Shown piece by piece: positions 10,427 through 21,424 of a stretch of DNA of 64,000 bases. Within the stretch, counting starts at the first letter, position 1. Each line of letters starts with the position of its first letter. This DNA comes from Monodelphis domestica (lineage: Eukaryota; Chordata; Mammalia; Didelphimorphia; Didelphidae): positions 341,512,013 to 341,576,012 of the forward strand of contig NC_077230.1 of NCBI RefSeq assembly GCF_027887165.1. The letters run 5' to 3'. A program made the translations under genes and the position numbers. The notes under the pieces are model-generated. The model saw only the letters and a program-made list of their open reading frames with translations. It was not told the DNA's origin and searched no databases.

Positions 10427-10588
10427 TCCTTCCTTCCTTCCTTCCTTCCATTTTCTCTTCCTTCCTTCCTTCCTTCCTTCCTTCCTTCCTTCCTTCCTTC
10501 CTTCCTTCCTTCCTTCCTTCCTTCCTTCCTTCCTTCCTTCCTTCCTTCCTTCCTTCCTTCCTTCCTTCCTTCCTTCCTTCCTTCCTTC

Positions 10589-10636
<48 letters not shown>

Positions 10637-10637
10637 T

Positions 10638-10720
<83 letters not shown>

Positions 10721-10722
10721 CC
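10427..10722 (+). repeat. (CCTT)n-(CTTT)n microsatellite (~295 bp)
   Basis: About 160 bp of CCTT units with one ATTTTCTCTT interruption, then about 130 bp of CTTT units with a CTTCTTC break. The unit switch suggests two expansion phases. It begins where an L2 3' end stops. Open frames (SFLP-type, KKERKKER-type) are artefacts. Confidence 0.97.
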
Positions 10723-10869
10723 TTAATAAAATGTACATTTCTTAGGAGCAGAGAATATTACTTTTGAATTTATATCTCAGCATCGAGCACAATTTTTGTA
10801 CAAAAGTACAGACACTTTTGTGTCTGGTACACAAAAAAGACATATGATGCATATTTGCTTATTCTCTGA
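10723..10869. other. Unassigned, L2-like scraps
   Basis: 'cttaggagcagagaatatta' and 'tatctcagcatcgagcac' hint at L2 sense 3' sequence but are too short to be sure. Confidence 0.3.
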
Positions 10870-10984
10870 GTCCAAATGGAAGAGGATTCTCGAAGGCTTA
10901 TGAGGTCCTCTTACTGTTCCTATTTGTAGATAACATTGTGTTGATCATATCAAGGCCCAGAATGCTACTAAGAGAATCAAGAAC
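10870..10984 (+). mobile_element. RTE LINE relic, left part
   Basis: Translation gives an 'LFVDNIVLI' block, equivalent to the FADDIVLI catalytic region of RTE reverse transcriptases (second D lost). The element resumes after an L1 tail at about 11,125. Confidence 0.6.
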
Positions 10985-11124
10985 ACATGTGATACCCAGT
11001 GGAATTGCACGTGGGCTATGGGAGAGGTGGGGGGGGGGGGGAGGGAAGAAAAGAAAATGATCTTTGTTTCCAATGAATAATGTTTGGAAATGACCAAATA
11101 AAAATTAAAAAAAAAATAATTCTA
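10985..11124 (+). mobile_element. L1 3'UTR fragment inserted in RTE
   Basis: The end of an L1 3'UTR: 'acatgtgatacccagtgg', G-rich run at 11,030-11,042, 'atgtttggaaatgaccaaat' and an A-tail to 11,118. About 25 bp of RTE sequence is repeated on either side (10,956-10,980 and 11,125-11,149, diverged), as expected for an old TSD. Confidence 0.75.
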
Positions 11125-11345
11125 CCAAGAACCTACTCAAAGAAATTCATAATTACACAACAGAAAATAATCTATCCACACTGGAAAGCCAAGTGGATGA
11201 AAAATGCTCCTTATACTGAACAAACTATGCAGCTAGAGGAATAATCCATTGAGTTAATCTGATCGCCACATTTAGCTGGGACACACACTGCTCATGAAAA
11301 ATGAGCTGGGCCAGAGTTGAATAAAGGAAGGAGACAGGTCTGGAT
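11125..11345 (+). mobile_element. RTE LINE relic, right part
   Basis: Continues the RTE coding region with degenerate peptides resembling the RTE run after the active site ('LKEIHN', 'LSTLESQVDEK', 'MSWARVE'). It contains stops. Confidence 0.6.
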
Positions 11346-11479
11346 TGTTTTTAGGAAATTTGTGTATTGTTTTTTTAATAATACTGAATTTCTCCCTTAA
11401 AGAAAAGATCCATTTATTTAACAATGATATGTTTTTCCGGCGACACTATATGGCTGACTGTCTTGAACATTATGCTTCT
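11346..11479. other. Unassigned
   Basis: AT-rich, nothing recognised. Confidence 0.3.
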
Positions 11480-11595
11480 CTTAATGGAATCTAAGATTCC
11501 ATTAGCTTTATTGGCTGCCATATTACATGCATGGTTTCCATTGAACTTTTAGTCTGCTAAATCTATTTAAATGTTTTATTTATTGATGTCTTTTA
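11480..11595 (-). mobile_element. CR1/L3 fragment
   Basis: 'attagctttattggctgcca' and 'cattgaacttttagtctgct' match the antisense CR1/L3 3' region. Confidence 0.5.
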
Positions 11596-11924
11596 TTTTC
11601 CATCACCATATTTTTCCAAAATATCCATCCCCTTTCCCCTCTCACAATGATTTTATAGCATTAATTGTACTTTTTAAAATCAAAGAAAAGAGAGGGGGAA
11701 AAATCAGCAGAACCAATCAATATATCAAAAAAATCTGAAAATACTTATGGTGTGCAACACTTATGAGCCTCCTGTCTGCAAAAGATGGGGGTGGAAGTGT
11801 ATTCTTATAGTTCTTCTTTTGTGCCATTCTTGTTCTATGAGCAAGTCAATAATAGTGCAAGGGAAAGTAGAAACAATGATTGCTGAACTAGTAATTGCTA
11901 GGGTGAAGATGGGGAATTAAAGAG
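11596..11924. other. Unassigned
   Basis: AT-rich, no clear repeat; the short A-rich tract near 11,690 may belong to an old L1 3'UTR. Confidence 0.25.
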
Positions 11925-12483
11925 GTGCTGTAGGGTTGGAGAAAGGCAAATGTTGCCCCAATTTTCAAAAATAGGGGAGAACATGTGGTTTGTGTACTAT
12001 TGGTCGTGATCTCAGCCTTGATTTCTAGCAAAATTCTAGCACATGTCATTAGGTGAGGATTAGTGAGCATTTAAAAATGGAAACAGCTACCTCCAGGATC
12101 CAGTATGGCTTCCTCAAGAGCAACTCATGCCCAACTTACCTTGTTTCTTTTTTGATAAGTCTTCTAGACTAGCCCATCAGGAGAATGTTCTACTTGTAAT
12201 TTGTCTAGATCTCGGGGGAAAAAACATTAAACATGCTTTTCTTGTGGACAAAATACAGAGATGGAGGATAGAAGTAAATACATTTAAAAGGTTTTAGAAG
12301 TAGTGCAGGGTCTAGACCCCAAGAAGGGTTCAAGTATTTAGGAAAGTGGTGATGGTGTCTATATTGGACCCATGCCCCATAACAACTTGGCAAAAGGTAT
12401 AGATGGCTACCATATGGAATTTGTGGATGATACAGATTTGAGAGAAAAAGCTATCCCTTTACGTGCAGAGCCAAAAAATTCTT
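11925..12483 (+). mobile_element. CR1/L3 reverse-transcriptase relic, left part
   Basis: Degenerate CR1/L3 reverse transcriptase in sense. Recognisable blocks are 'ggcaaatgttgccccaattt', 'atccagtatggcttcctcaa', 'gcttttcttgtggacaaaat' and, near 12,415-12,445, an 'FVDDTDL' peptide equivalent to the CR1 FADDTKL active site (first D changed context, second D kept). It is cut by the L1 at 12,484 and resumes at 19,395. Confidence 0.7.
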
Positions 12484-12851
12484 TTTTTTTTAAATTTTAA
12501 ACATTATTTTTATTTGGTCAATTTCAAACATTATTCATTGAATACAAAAATAATTTTTTTCCTCCCTTCCCTCCCGCCACCCCTCCCATATCCAACGCAT
12601 GATTCCACTGGGTATCACATGTGTCCTTGATCTGAACTCATTTCCATGTTGTTGGTATTTTGCTAGGATGTTCATTTAGAGTCTCTCCTCAATCATATCC
12701 CCTCCACCCCTGTAGTCAAGCAGTTGCCTTTCTTCAGTGTTTTTGTTCCCACTGTCTGTCCTCTGCTTGTGGATAGTGTTTTTTTTCCTCATAGATCCCT
12801 GTAGGTTGTTCAGGGACATTGCACTGACACTAATGGGGAAGTCCATTACAT
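12484..12851 (-). other. L1 3'UTR
   Basis: Non-coding 3' end of the element. Near the tail it carries the complement of 'atgtttgaaattgaccaaat', shared with the L1 tail at 10,985. The complement of a long G-rich run is seen as the C-rich block at 12,560-12,590, a usual L1 3'UTR trait. Confidence 0.8.
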
Positions 12852-15800
12852 TCAATTGTACCACAGTGTATCAGTCTCTGTGTACAATGTTTTCCTGGTT
12901 CTTTTCACTCTGCATCACTTCCTGGAGGTTGTTCCAGACTCCATGGAATTCCTCCACTTTATTATTCCTTTTAGCACAATAGTATTCCAATACCAACATA
13001 TACCACAATTTGTTCAGCCATTCCCCAATTGAAGGGCATCCCCTCATTTTCCAATTTTTTGCCACCACAAAGAGTGCAGCTATGAATATACTTGTACAAG
13101 TCTTTTTCCTTATGATCTCTTTGGGGTACACACCCAGCAGTGCTATGGCTGGATCAAAGGGCAGAAAGTCTTTTAGTGCTCTTTGGGCATAGTTCCAAAC
13201 TGCCCTCCAGAATGGTTGGATCAATTCACAACTCCACCAGCAATACATCAATGTCCCGACTTTGCCACATCCCCTCCAGCATTCATTACTTTCCATAGCT
13301 GTCATGTTAGCCAATCTGCTAGGTATGAAGTGGTACCTCAGAGTTGTTTTGATTTGCATCTCTCTGATTATAAGAGATTTAGAACACTTTTTCATGTGCT
13401 TATTAATATTTTTTATTTCTTTAACTGAAAACTGCCTATACATGTCCCTTGATCATTTATCAATTGGAGAATGGCTTGATTTTTTCTACAATTGAATGAG
13501 CTCTTTGTAAATTTGAGACCTTTGTCAGAGGTTTTTGTTATGAAGATTGTTTCCCAATTTGTTGCTTCCCTTCTGATTTTGGTTACATTGGTTTTATTTG
13601 TACAAAACCTTTTTAATTTGATGTAGTCAAAATTATTTATTTTACATTTTGTGGCTCTTTCTAAATCTTGCTTAGTTTTAAAATCTTTCCCTTCCCAAAG
13701 GTCTGACATATATACTATTCTGTGTTCACATAATTTACTTACTATTTTCTTCTTTATGTTCAAGTCGTTCACCTATTCTGAGTTTATCTTGGTGTAGAGT
13801 GTGAGATGTTGATCCAAACCTAATCTCTCCCACACTGTCTTCCAATTTTCCCAGCAGTTTTTATCAAATAGTGAATTTTTGTCTCAAAAGCTCGGGTCTT
13901 TGGGTTTGTCATAGACTGTCTTGCTGAGAACACTTACTCCAAGTCTATTCCACTAATCCTCCTTTCTGTCTCTTAGCCAGTACCAAATTGTATTGATGAC
14001 TCACAGCTTTCTAATATAGTTTGAGATCTGGGACTGCAAGGCCACCTTCCTTTGTATTTTTTTTTCATTATTTCCCTGGATATACTTGATTTTTATTCTT
14101 CCAAATGAACTTTGTTATGTTTTTTTCTAGTTCAGTAAAAAAGTTTTTTGGAAGTTCAATGGGTATGGCACTAAATAGATAAATAAGTTTGGGTAGGATG
14201 GTCATTTTAAAAAAATATTAGCTGGTCCTACCCATGAACAGTTAATGTTTTTCCAATTGCTCAAATCTAGTTTTAGTTGTGTGGAAAGTTTTTTATAGTT
14301 GTGTTTATATAGTTCCTGTGTTTGTCTTGGCAGATAGATTCCTAAGTATTTTATATTGTTTAAGGTGATTTTGAATGGAATTTCTCTTTCTAATTCCTGC
14401 TGCTGAGATGTATTGGAGATATATAGAAATGCTGATGACTTCTGTGGGTTTATTTTGTATCCTGCAACTTTGCTAAAGTTGTTGATTATTTCCACTAGCT
14501 TTTTAGTTGATTCTCTAGGATTCATTAAGTAGACCATCATGTCATCTGCAAAGAGTGATAGCTTGGTCTCTTCATTGCCAATTTTAATACCTTCAATTTC
14601 TTTTTCTTCTCTAATTGCTACTGCTAGTGTTTCTAGTACAATATTGAATAATAAAGGTGATAAGGGGCATCCTTGTTTCACTCCTGATCTTATTGGGAAT
14701 GCATCTAGTTTATCCACATTGCAGATGATGTTGGCTGATGGTTTTAGATAGATACTGTTTATTATTTTTAGGAAAGATCCTTCTATTCCTATACTTTCTA
14801 GTGTTTTCAATAGGAATAGGTGTTGCATTTTGTCAAAGGCTTTTTCTGTGTCTATTGAGATAATCATGTGATTTTTGTTGGTTTGCATGTTGATATGGTC
14901 AATTATGTGGATGGTTTTCCTGATATTGAACCATCCTTGCATTCCTGGTATAAATCCCACTTGATCAAAGTTAATAACCCTTGTGATGACTTGCTGGAGT
15001 CTTTTTGCTAGTATCCTGTTTAAGATTTTTGCATCTATGTTCATAAAGGACATTGGTCTGTAGTTTTCTTTCTCCATTTTTGGCTTGTCTGGCTTTGTGA
15101 TCAGTACCATATTTGTGTTATAAAATGAATTTGGTAGAACTCCCTCTTTGCTTATTATGTCTTATATAGTATTGGGATTAGCTGTTCTTTGAATGTTTGA
15201 TAGAATTCACTTGTGAATCCATCAGGTCCTGGGGATTTTTTCTTTGGGAGTTCTTTGATGGCCTGTTCAATTTCTTTTTCTGATATGGGATTGTTTAAGA
15301 ATTCCATTTCTTCTTCTGATAATTTAGGCAGTTTATATTTTTATAAATATTCATCCATATCACCTAGATTGGCATATTTATTGCCATATAATTAAGCAAA
15401 ATAGTTTTTAATGATTGCTTTAATTTCCTCTTCATTGGGGGTGAGTTCTCCCTTTTCATCCCTAATACTGTTAATTTGATTTTCTTCTTTTCTCTTTTTT
15501 ATTAGATTGACCAATATTTTGTCCATTTTGTTTGTTTTTTCAAAATCCCAGCTTCTAGTCTTATTATTATTTCAGTAGTTCTATCACTTTTGATTTTATT
15601 AATTTCTCCCTTAATTTTTAGGATCTCTAATTTGGTTTTCTTCTGGGGGTTTTTAATTTGTTCGCTTTCAAGTTTTTTGATTTGCATGTCCAATTCATCA
15701 ATCTCTGCCCTTCCTAATTTGTTAATCTATGAACTCAAGGATATAATTTTTTTCTCTGAGTACTGCTTTGGCTGCATCCCATAGAGTTTGAAAGGATGTC

Positions 15801-16635
15801 TCATCATTGTCATTTTCTTCAATGAAATTATTAATTGTTTCTATGATTTGTTCTCTGACTAGTTGATTTTGGAGAATGTTATTATTTAATTTCCAATTAA
15901 TTTTTTATTTAGCTCTCCATGTACCCTTACTGATCATTATTTTTATTGCCTTATGATCTGAAAAGTTTGCATTTGTTATTTCTGCTTTTCTGCAGTTGTA
16001 TGCCATGTTTTTATGACCTAATATATGGTCAATCTTTGTGAATGTGCCATTGCTGCTGAAAAGGTGTATTCCTTTTTCTCCCTATTTATTTTTCTCCATA
16101 TATTTACTAAATCTAATTTTTCTAAGATTTCATTCACCTCTTTTAACTTTTGCTTATTTATTTTTTATTTGATTTATCTAAATTTGATAATGTTAGGTTC
16201 AGGTCTCCCACTAGTATAGTTTTACTCTCTATTTCCTCCTTCAATTCTACTAGGTTCTCCATTAGAAATTTGGGTACTATACCATTTGGTGCATACATGT
16301 TGATTAGTGATATTTCCTCATTATCTATACTCCCTTTTATCAGGATGTATTTACCTTCCTTATCCCTTTTCATCAGGTTTATTTTCACTTTGGCATTGTC
16401 AGATATCATGATTGCAACTCCTGCTTTCTTTCTGTCAGTTGAGGCCCAATAGGTCTTGCTCCACCCTTTAATTCCTGACCTTGTGAGTATCTACTTGCCT
16501 CATGTGTATTTCTTGTAGACAACATATGGTAGGATTCTGGATTCTAATCCAATCTCCTCTTCATCTATGTTTTATGGGTGAGTTCATCCCATTCACGTTC
16601 AAAGTTATGATTGTCACTTTTGAATTCCCTAGCAT
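12852..16635 (-). pseudogene. L1 ORF2 (endonuclease-reverse transcriptase), broken
   Basis: ORF2 makes the nick and reverse transcribes L1 RNA at the target. I place the start at the ATG at 16,635 because it leads in frame into 'VTIITLNVNGMN', the first endonuclease motif with its metal-binding Asn. More endonuclease sequence follows at 16,409-16,158, with 'INMYAPN' and 'VGDLNLTLS'. The reverse transcriptase is open at 15,110-14,202 over 302 codons: 'IDTEKAFD' (motif A Asp near 14,850), '[13 protein letters not shown]', and FADD at 14,552-14,541 intact. The C-terminal Cys-rich segment, 'CWRGCGKVGTL', is in the frame 13,443-12,871. The span is ~1,261 codons, close to the ~1,275 of human ORF2p, but at least four frame changes and several stops separate the blocks. 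Function is excluded. Confidence 0.9.
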
Positions 16636-17333
16636 TTTGATATCCTCTCCTGGTTCTGACCTTTCTTCTTTTGCTATATCCTTTTAAACCAGTGGTATAC
16701 TTTTATTAAATCCCCCTATTCCCCTCCCTTTATATGCTTCCCTTTCTGGCCCCTCCCTTTTTGTTCCCTTCTTGTTTTTTTAGGGTCTCTTAAGTTCCCT
16801 CCTCCCTCTTCTTCCCTCTCTTTTTCTTGAGCTCCCTCCTCCCTACCCCCCTTAGTTTTCCCTTCTTCCTTACCCTGTAGGATAAGATAGACTTCAAGAT
16901 CCCAATGGATATAGATGCTCTTCCCTCTCAGCGTTGATTTCACTGAGAGTAATATTCAAGTATTACGTATTAGAACTTTCTTCCACTCCCTCTTATAAGA
17001 GTATTCTTCTCCTCCCTTTCCCATGTGTATCTTTTTGTGACAAAGATTATTCTATTTATTTTATTTCTTCAGGTATTTCTTAGTACCATCATTGATTCCC
17101 CCTTACCCTTTCCCCCCTATTGTTTTATATCCTTTAATGCCCCAACCTTTTCCTATGAATGATTATTCTATTTACTATAATAATGAAAACATTTTTGAGA
17201 GTTACAAATAACATTTCCCCCATATATTAATATATATAATTTGATCTAATTGTAGCCTTTAATGAAGAGAGTTTAAATAAAAAAAGAGAAAAACACATTT
17301 TTCTCCTTTTCCCTCATTTTCATATTTACCTTT
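16636..17333 (-). other. L1 inter-ORF spacer, ~700 bp
   Basis: Between the ORF1 stop and the first ORF2 methionine. The sense strand is purine-rich (AAAGGGAGG-like runs; C/T-rich on the plus strand at 16,720-16,880). No open frame bridges the two ORFs. It is much longer than the ~60-bp spacer of human L1, so ORF2 must be reached by reinitiation over distance, by an internal start, or the true ORF2 start lies upstream and has been lost. Confidence 0.6.
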
Positions 17334-18320
17334 TCATGTTTCTCTTGATCTTTGTGTTTGAATATCAAACTTTCCACTTAGTTCTGGTCTTTTCCTTAAA
17401 AATACTTGGAAATCTTCTATTTTGTTGAATGCCCATACTTTCCCTTGGAAGTATATAGTCAGTTTTGATGGATAGGTGATTCTTGGTTGAAGACCCAGTT
17501 CTCTTGCCTTTCTGAATATCATGTTCCAGGCCTTGTGGTATTTTATTGTTGAAGCTGCTAGGTCTTGTGTGATCCTGATTGGTGCTCCTTTTTATCTGAA
17601 TTGTTTCTTTTTGGCTTCTTGTAGGATTTTCTCCTTAACTTGAAAGCTCTGGAACTTGGCAATTACATTTCTGGGAGTTGTTTTTGGGGGGTTTAGTGTA
17701 GAGGGTGTCTATGAACTCTTTCAATGTCTATTTTGTCCCCTTGTTCCAGAACTTCAGGGCAGTTTTCTTGGATGATCTCTTGTAGTATAGTGTCAAGGTT
17801 TCTGTTTATTTCTGGCTTTTAAGGTAGACCAATGATTCTCAAATTGTCCCTCCTTCCTCTGTTTTCCTGATCTGTCACCTTGTCAGTGAGATATTTTATG
17901 CTTTCTTCTATTTTGTCAATCTTTTGACTTTGTTTTATTAATTCTTGCTGTTTTGCAAGATCATTGGTTTCCAGTTGCTCAATTCTGGTCCTTAAGGCCT
18001 GGTTTTCTATTATAATCTTTTGGTTTTCTGCTTTAACCTTTTGGTATTCAGCTATGATTTCTTCATTTTTTAAAACCATTTCCCACTTTTCTTTCCAGAA
18101 GGCTTCCATCTTTTTGATAAGCTCCATTTCATATTCTTCCAGGTCTTGTGGATAATTTCCGTTTTTTGTTTGTTTGTTTGTTTGCTTTTGCCTTTGTTTG
18201 AGTTTCATCCAGTATTTACTCTGTAGCCTGGGTTTTTCCTCCCTAAAAATTCTCAAGGGTCACAGCCTTCTTTTTACGTCTTTTGGAAGGATTTTGAGGC
18301 TCCTGTGCATGATTAGCCAT
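17334..18320 (-). pseudogene. L1 ORF1 (RNA-binding protein), broken
   Basis: ORF1p coats L1 RNA as a coiled-coil trimer. The ATG at 18,320 opens a basic N-terminus (MANHAQEPQNPSKRRKKK) aligned with the forward L1 at 63,209. A TAG at 18,243-18,245 ends it after 25 codons. The frame 18,256-17,819 then gives 145 codons: heptad-rich coiled coil (ELIKKMEAF, NQALRTRIEQLE) and the RRM motif NRGRRDNLRIIGLP. The C-terminal domain survives at 17,522-17,334 (MIFRKARELGLQPRITYPSK...). The intact length would be ~328 codons, near human ORF1p (338 aa). Stops and at least two frameshifts make it a pseudogene. Confidence 0.9.
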
Positions 18321-19384
18321 TTTTCTGGATGTTTTCTCTTCCCTCTTTAGTCAGAAATCTGAGTCAGCTGGGCAGTTTCTCTGTGTATGGAGTTAAGGAG
18401 CAAGGATTTTGCCTGGGGCAGGCTCTCTATTTTCAACAGACCTTTGCAGCTCTTCTCAGTGTCACCTTCCCAGGGGCACTCAGGGTCTGTGCTCTTCTGC
18501 CCGCATGGGTTTCTGGTCTAGCTGCTTTCAGGGGTAAGTCCCTGGAGGTCCTAGTCAGCTCCCAAGGACCCAGAAGTGCCCCCTGCTCGCTCCAGAAGCA
18601 CTCCTCACTCACTCCCTGGCTCAGACGGGCGTGCTGGCTCTGGGCACCTAAGGTCTGCACTCTCTCGCTCTTTGGGGTTTTCCACCTAGCTGCCTTCAGG
18701 GGTGGGTCCCCTGCTGTCCTAGTCAGCTCCCAAGGACCCAGAAGTGCCCCCTGCTCGCTCCAGAAGCACTCCTCACTCACTCCCTGGCTCAGACGGGCGT
18801 GCTGGCTCTGGGCACCTAAGGTCTGCACTCTCTCGCTCTTTGGGGTTTTCCACCTAGCTGCCTTCAGGGGTGGGTCCCCTGCTGTCCTAGTCAGCTCCCA
18901 AGGACCCAGAAGTGCCCCCTGCTCGCTCCAGAAGCACTCCTCACTCACTCCCTGGCTCAGACGGGCGTGCTGGCTCTGGGCACCTAAGGTCTGCACTCTC
19001 TCGCTCTTTGGGGTTTTCCACCTAGCTGCCTTCAGGGGTGGGTCCCCTGCTGTCCTAGTCAGCTCCCAATGACCCAAAGGTGCCCCCTACTCACTCCAGA
19101 GGTGCCCCTTGCTCGTTTGTCTTGGTGTGTGCTGGTTCTGGCTCTGTAGGTGGGGGTGGGGGAGGGTGGATCGGCTCGTGTTTGGGTGGAAGCCCTTTCA
19201 CCCTCTTATAGACTGGAAAAGCCCCAATACCATGCACCTTCAATGCTGTGCCCTACTTTACAGCTCCTCTGTTCCTCTGAAAATGATTCTTAAGGCCTTT
19301 TGGGGGGTAGTCCTTGTTGGTGTGTGCTGGGGAGAGTAAGTAAGTCATGTTTAGATTGCCACCATGATTACCAGGAAGTCCCCC
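18321..19384 (-). promoter_or_regulatory. L1 5'UTR / internal promoter
   Basis: GC-rich 5'UTR of 1,064 bp. Its tip carries GGAAGT on the plus strand (19,374-19,379, an ETS-type core) and a decayed YY1-like block at 19,358-19,369, at the same places as the intact pair in the forward L1 at 62,183. Its body is mostly a 168-bp tandem array. Confidence 0.7.
18440..19100 (-). repeat. 168-bp tandem monomers in L1 5'UTR
   Basis: Three complete units start at 18,553, 18,721 and 18,889 (AGTCAGCTCCCAAGGACCCA), each exactly 168 bp and, by eye, identical. A diverged partial unit precedes (from ~18,440) and another follows (19,057 to ~19,100). As 168 is divisible by three, both strands stay open (247 and 214 codons) by periodicity; these are not genes. 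Confidence 0.95.
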
Positions 19385-19394
19385 AAAAATTCTT

Positions 19395-19580
19395 AATTGG
19401 CGATAATGTTGGACTAAATCAAATGCAATGAAATGTAATAAGGATTCATATAATGTCAAAACTTGGATTCAAAAAGTCAGCTTCACAAGTACAAGAAAGA
19501 AGCTGCTCAGTTAAACAGCAGTTTACCTAAAAACAGTTTTAGCAAATCAAGAGTGAATGTTGCATAATTATAACGAACAA
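19395..19580 (+). mobile_element. CR1/L3 relic, right part
   Basis: Resumes the CR1/L3 broken at 12,483: 'cttggattcaaaaagtcagc', 'ttcacaagtacaagaaagaa' and 'agcagtttacctaaaaac' match the stretch downstream of the FADD motif in this family. Confidence 0.6.
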
Positions 19581-19691
19581 GAATGGCACAAAAGAAAAAA
19601 TAGAGGAAAATATTTCTACCCCACCCCTTTGCAGAAGTAGGAGGTCTATGTCTAGACTATGGAGTCTCTGAAACTCAAATTGCCTTGAGGA

Positions 19692-19882
19692 CAGAGATTA
19701 TTAACCTGGGATCTGTGTCATTGCTGTTTTAATTTTTTGATAACTAATTTAATTGATTTCCTTTGGAATCCTGTGTATTTTATTTGATGTATTTGAAAAT
19801 ATGTTTCTGAGAAGGGGTCTCTAGGCTTCTCTGGATTGTAAAAGGGTGTAGAGGGTGCAAAAAAAAAGGTTCAGAACCCCTG
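19692..19882 (+). mobile_element. hAT-like non-autonomous transposon, both ends
   Basis: The cleanest copy of the family. Terminal inverted repeats CAGAGATTATTAACCT (19,692-19,707) and AGGTTCAGAACCCCTG (19,867-19,882) pair at 12 of 16 positions. Flanks CTTGAGGA and CTGTAGGT match at 5 of 8, consistent with a decayed 8-bp hAT duplication. Confidence 0.6.
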
Positions 19883-20324
19883 CTGTAGGTAAATGTCCTC
19901 TGAATTCAGTTGGGTTTACCTAGAATGATGTATGGCAGTTACCACCCAGTCTAATATAGATATGAATATATATAACATTATTTAATAATATAATCAATAT
20001 CCTTTAATGATCTACTGTGTATACAGTATTCTGCTAGGAGATATTAAACTACAGTATATTCTATTATATATACAAGAGAGTGGTATTAACAGACCATTGT
20101 GTGAGGATTGAGGGAGATCACCAACAACCTCCATGATCAGGAAAACTCCCTGAAATGGTTGGATTTTACAGGATGTTCAGGAATTCAATAAGTATAAAAG
20201 GGGAGGAAGGAGATTCTAGGCAAAGGACAAATGTGAGGACTGAAAAACTGGGTGTCTTTTTGGAGTCTATATATTTGCATAAAATAGGAATTTACATGGG
20301 GATAATAGATTTAAAATAAAAAGG
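19883..20324. other. Unassigned, L2-like near 20,170-20,240
   Basis: AT-rich. 'ggagattctaggcaaagga' resembles antisense L2; not firm. Confidence 0.3.
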
Positions 20325-20455
20325 ATCTTAGAAGGAAACTGAGGTCCAGAAAGACTAAGAATTATATATAGTAAGTGGTAGAGTTGAGATTTTGAACCCA
20401 GGCTCTCAGACTTCAAAGTTAATGCTCTCCCTAGAGCACCATATATTATTGGTAA
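20325..20455 (-). mobile_element. MIR fragment
   Basis: 'aggaaactgaggtccagaaa' with 'agattttgaacccaggctct' is an antisense MIR core. Confidence 0.6.
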
Positions 20456-21220
20456 AACCTATCAAACATAGGGCCAGCTCTAAAGTTCTGGGATTCTGTA
20501 ATGACCTCCAACAATTCTCCAATGTAATCTGAAAATTAAATGACTAATCTATTTTATTAGTATTTGATCGTTACTCTAAAGGCATTGGTTCTACTCCCAA
20601 CTCCTTGACCTTGATACTTCCTTTCCCTAAGGGCCCCAATCCTTCCCAAATCACCACAATCTTAACCAGAAAGCCAGAAGACCATGTAATCCTGAATGGT
20701 AATTTCTCTCCCTGGAAGAAGACTGATTTCAGACAAAAAGAAAGAAAAGAGTCCTGAGGCCTCAGAGTAAACTAAAAGGTACCTTGGAGGAGTGCTATGG
20801 ACTAAATAATCAACCCATCCCTTGGGTCTGAAGTAGTCAGAGGCCAATATAGCATCCCTCTCTTCTAAATCACTAGAATTTTAGATTCCAGGATCATAAT
20901 GTTTTAGAAGCTTAAACTAAGATTTCAAGAACACTGAAATTTAGAAATCAGAATCCTTGACACTTGAGGGGCCTCAAAGTATGGACCATTGGACCCAAGG
21001 CAATGTTTTCAGGCAGGTAAATGTTTTACTTAGGGGTCAGCAACCTGCTCATCCTGAGAGGCACTTATGATATAAGAAGTTGATGGGATTGCAGTCTTAA
21101 AGTGCAAAGAGAAGGGGGAAAGGGGAGAAAACAAAGAGAATGGATGAACAGGTGAAGAATAAATCAAAGCAATGGGAGGAAGAGGGAAAGAGAGAGAAAC
21201 AGAGAGGGAGAGAAAAAGAT
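20456..21220. other. Unassigned
   Basis: No recognisable repeat or exon. Confidence 0.3.
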
Positions 21221-21265
21221 ATATATTAAACATATATACATATATATACATATATGGGGAGAGAG

Positions 21266-21337
<72 letters not shown>
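21221..21337 (+). repeat. (TA)n/(GA)n microsatellite
   Basis: A TATACATA-type stretch (21,221-21,255) followed by about 80 bp of nearly pure GA. Confidence 0.95.
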
Positions 21338-21340
<3 letters not shown>

Positions 21341-21424
21341 ATTAGAGGGAGGCAGCCCCACAGCCAGAGATGTATGTGGTAGGTATTGGCATAAATATAA
21401 TGGTGGTCATGTTGTCAAGTACCC

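Larger units (their letters stand above)
12484..19384 (-). mobile_element. Full-length, inactive L1 (~6.9 kb)
   Basis: Antisense L1 with all parts in order: 5'UTR 19,384-18,321, ORF1 18,320-17,334, ~700-bp inter-ORF spacer, ORF2 16,635-12,852, 3'UTR and A-tail (seen as T-run at 12,484-12,492). AAAAATTCTT at 12,474-12,483 and 19,385-19,394 is the TSD (a CC(A)n prefix extends it with a one-base slip). The 5' tip, GGGGACTTCCTGG, is homologous to the tip of the forward L1 at 62,183, so the copy is not 5'-truncated. Both ORFs carry stops and frameshifts, so it cannot move on its own. It sits inside a CR1/L3 relic. Confidence 0.92.

Noticed and set aside
14202-15110. Stand-alone reverse-transcriptase gene
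   Set aside because: It is the open middle of a broken L1 ORF2, flanked by endonuclease and C-terminal pieces in other frames and by L1 ends with a TSD.
18329-19077. Repeat protein of 247 codons (plus) or 214 codons (minus) with 56-residue repeats
   Set aside because: The open frames exist because the 168-bp monomer of the L1 5'UTR is divisible by three. Both strands are open at once, there is no known domain, and the region is the L1 promoter.
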